DNA of 52,327 nt, taken from assembly GCA_944324845.1 (NCBI GenBank), contig CALUXX010000010.1:1-52327 (forward strand). The letters are read 5' to 3'. The notes beneath the pieces were generated by a model. It worked only from the letters and a program-made list of their open reading frames with translations, ran no database searches and had not been told where the DNA came from. The position numbers and the translations under genes are program-made. This DNA comes from Candidatus Gastranaerophilales bacterium. GTDB taxonomy: Bacteria; Cyanobacteriota; Vampirovibrionia; Gastranaerophilales; Gastranaerophilaceae. Positions 52,302-52,327 of this stretch are shown here, piece by piece (the stretch's first letter is position 1; the number at the start of each line of letters is the position of its first letter).

Positions 52302-52327
52302 ATGATTACTAAAGTACAAGCATATAA
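52302..52327 (+). CDS. Start of a gene cut by the window end
   Basis: ATG at 52302 with ATAGGAGGTAAA in front, an excellent ribosome binding site. Only MITKVQAY can be read. The start resembles those of other orphan proteins here, but the family cannot be told. Confidence 0.5.

Noticed and set aside
1..52327. CRISPR array or complete insertion sequence
   Set aside because: No regularly spaced direct repeats and no transposase-like protein were found on either strand.

Overview
The window is AT-rich and comes from a diderm bacterium: it carries a TolC-type outer-membrane protein, an O-antigen-ligase-like protein, a heptose-kinase-like PfkB protein and part of an MsbA-like exporter. The L27 protein starts directly with MAHKKG and lacks the cleaved N-terminal extension of Firmicutes. 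A DUF4330 protein and many small proteins of no known family are also present. Together these make me favour a non-photosynthetic relative of Cyanobacteria (Melainabacteria/Gastranaerophilales-like gut lineage). This is an inference from protein features, not from a phylogeny.

Layout. 0.1-5 kb: a class II photolyase gene broken by one stop codon, two metallo-beta-lactamase-fold hydrolases, a cupin, a pterin-synthase-like enzyme with a zinc ribbon, and two small regulators (ArsR and HxlR types), each with operator-like repeats at a nearby promoter. 5-23 kb: one long minus-strand surface-polysaccharide operon, mostly overlapping or abutting genes, reading from two GT2 glycosyltransferases through rfbF-rfbG-rfbH (CDP-3,6-dideoxyhexose branch), two separate split transketolases flanking a 1054-residue aldolase/glycosyltransferase fusion, an acyltransferase, an epimerase with an 11-G homopolymer, an SDR and two more glycosyltransferase-like genes. 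It ends in a scrambled, partly duplicated remnant and an intrinsic terminator. 23-31 kb: a small gene behind a perfect hairpin, rplU-rpmA, and a dcw-type block murF-mraY-murD-ftsW-murG. 31-42 kb: an M16 peptidase, a RelA/SpoT-like protein, an envelope block (heptose-kinase-like, DUF4330, O-antigen ligase), a Spy/CpxP-like periplasmic protein and pyruvate kinase. 41.5-43 kb: a decayed phage-gene fragment abutting an XRE regulator. 43-52 kb: small genes including calpain-like, dual-specificity-phosphatase-like, PHP-domain and YkgJ-type proteins, a TolC protein and several orphans.

Two signals stand out. First, at least six otherwise unrelated proteins (an M16 peptidase, a RelA/SpoT-like enzyme, a PHP phosphoesterase, a membrane-anchored protein and several small orphans) carry a short hydrophobic-x-F-x-G/Q patch near the N terminus inside a polar, low-complexity leader. 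This looks like a shared sorting or processing tag with no name that I know. Second, the polysaccharide operon combines CDP-dideoxysugar enzymes, two different split transketolases and a DRE-TIM aldolase fused to glycosyltransferases, which suggests synthesis and attachment of an unusual carbon-branched or chain-extended sugar. The same operon shows signs of antigenic plasticity: a poly-G tract, a frameshifted acyltransferase end and an in-frame ABC-transporter/epimerase chimera.
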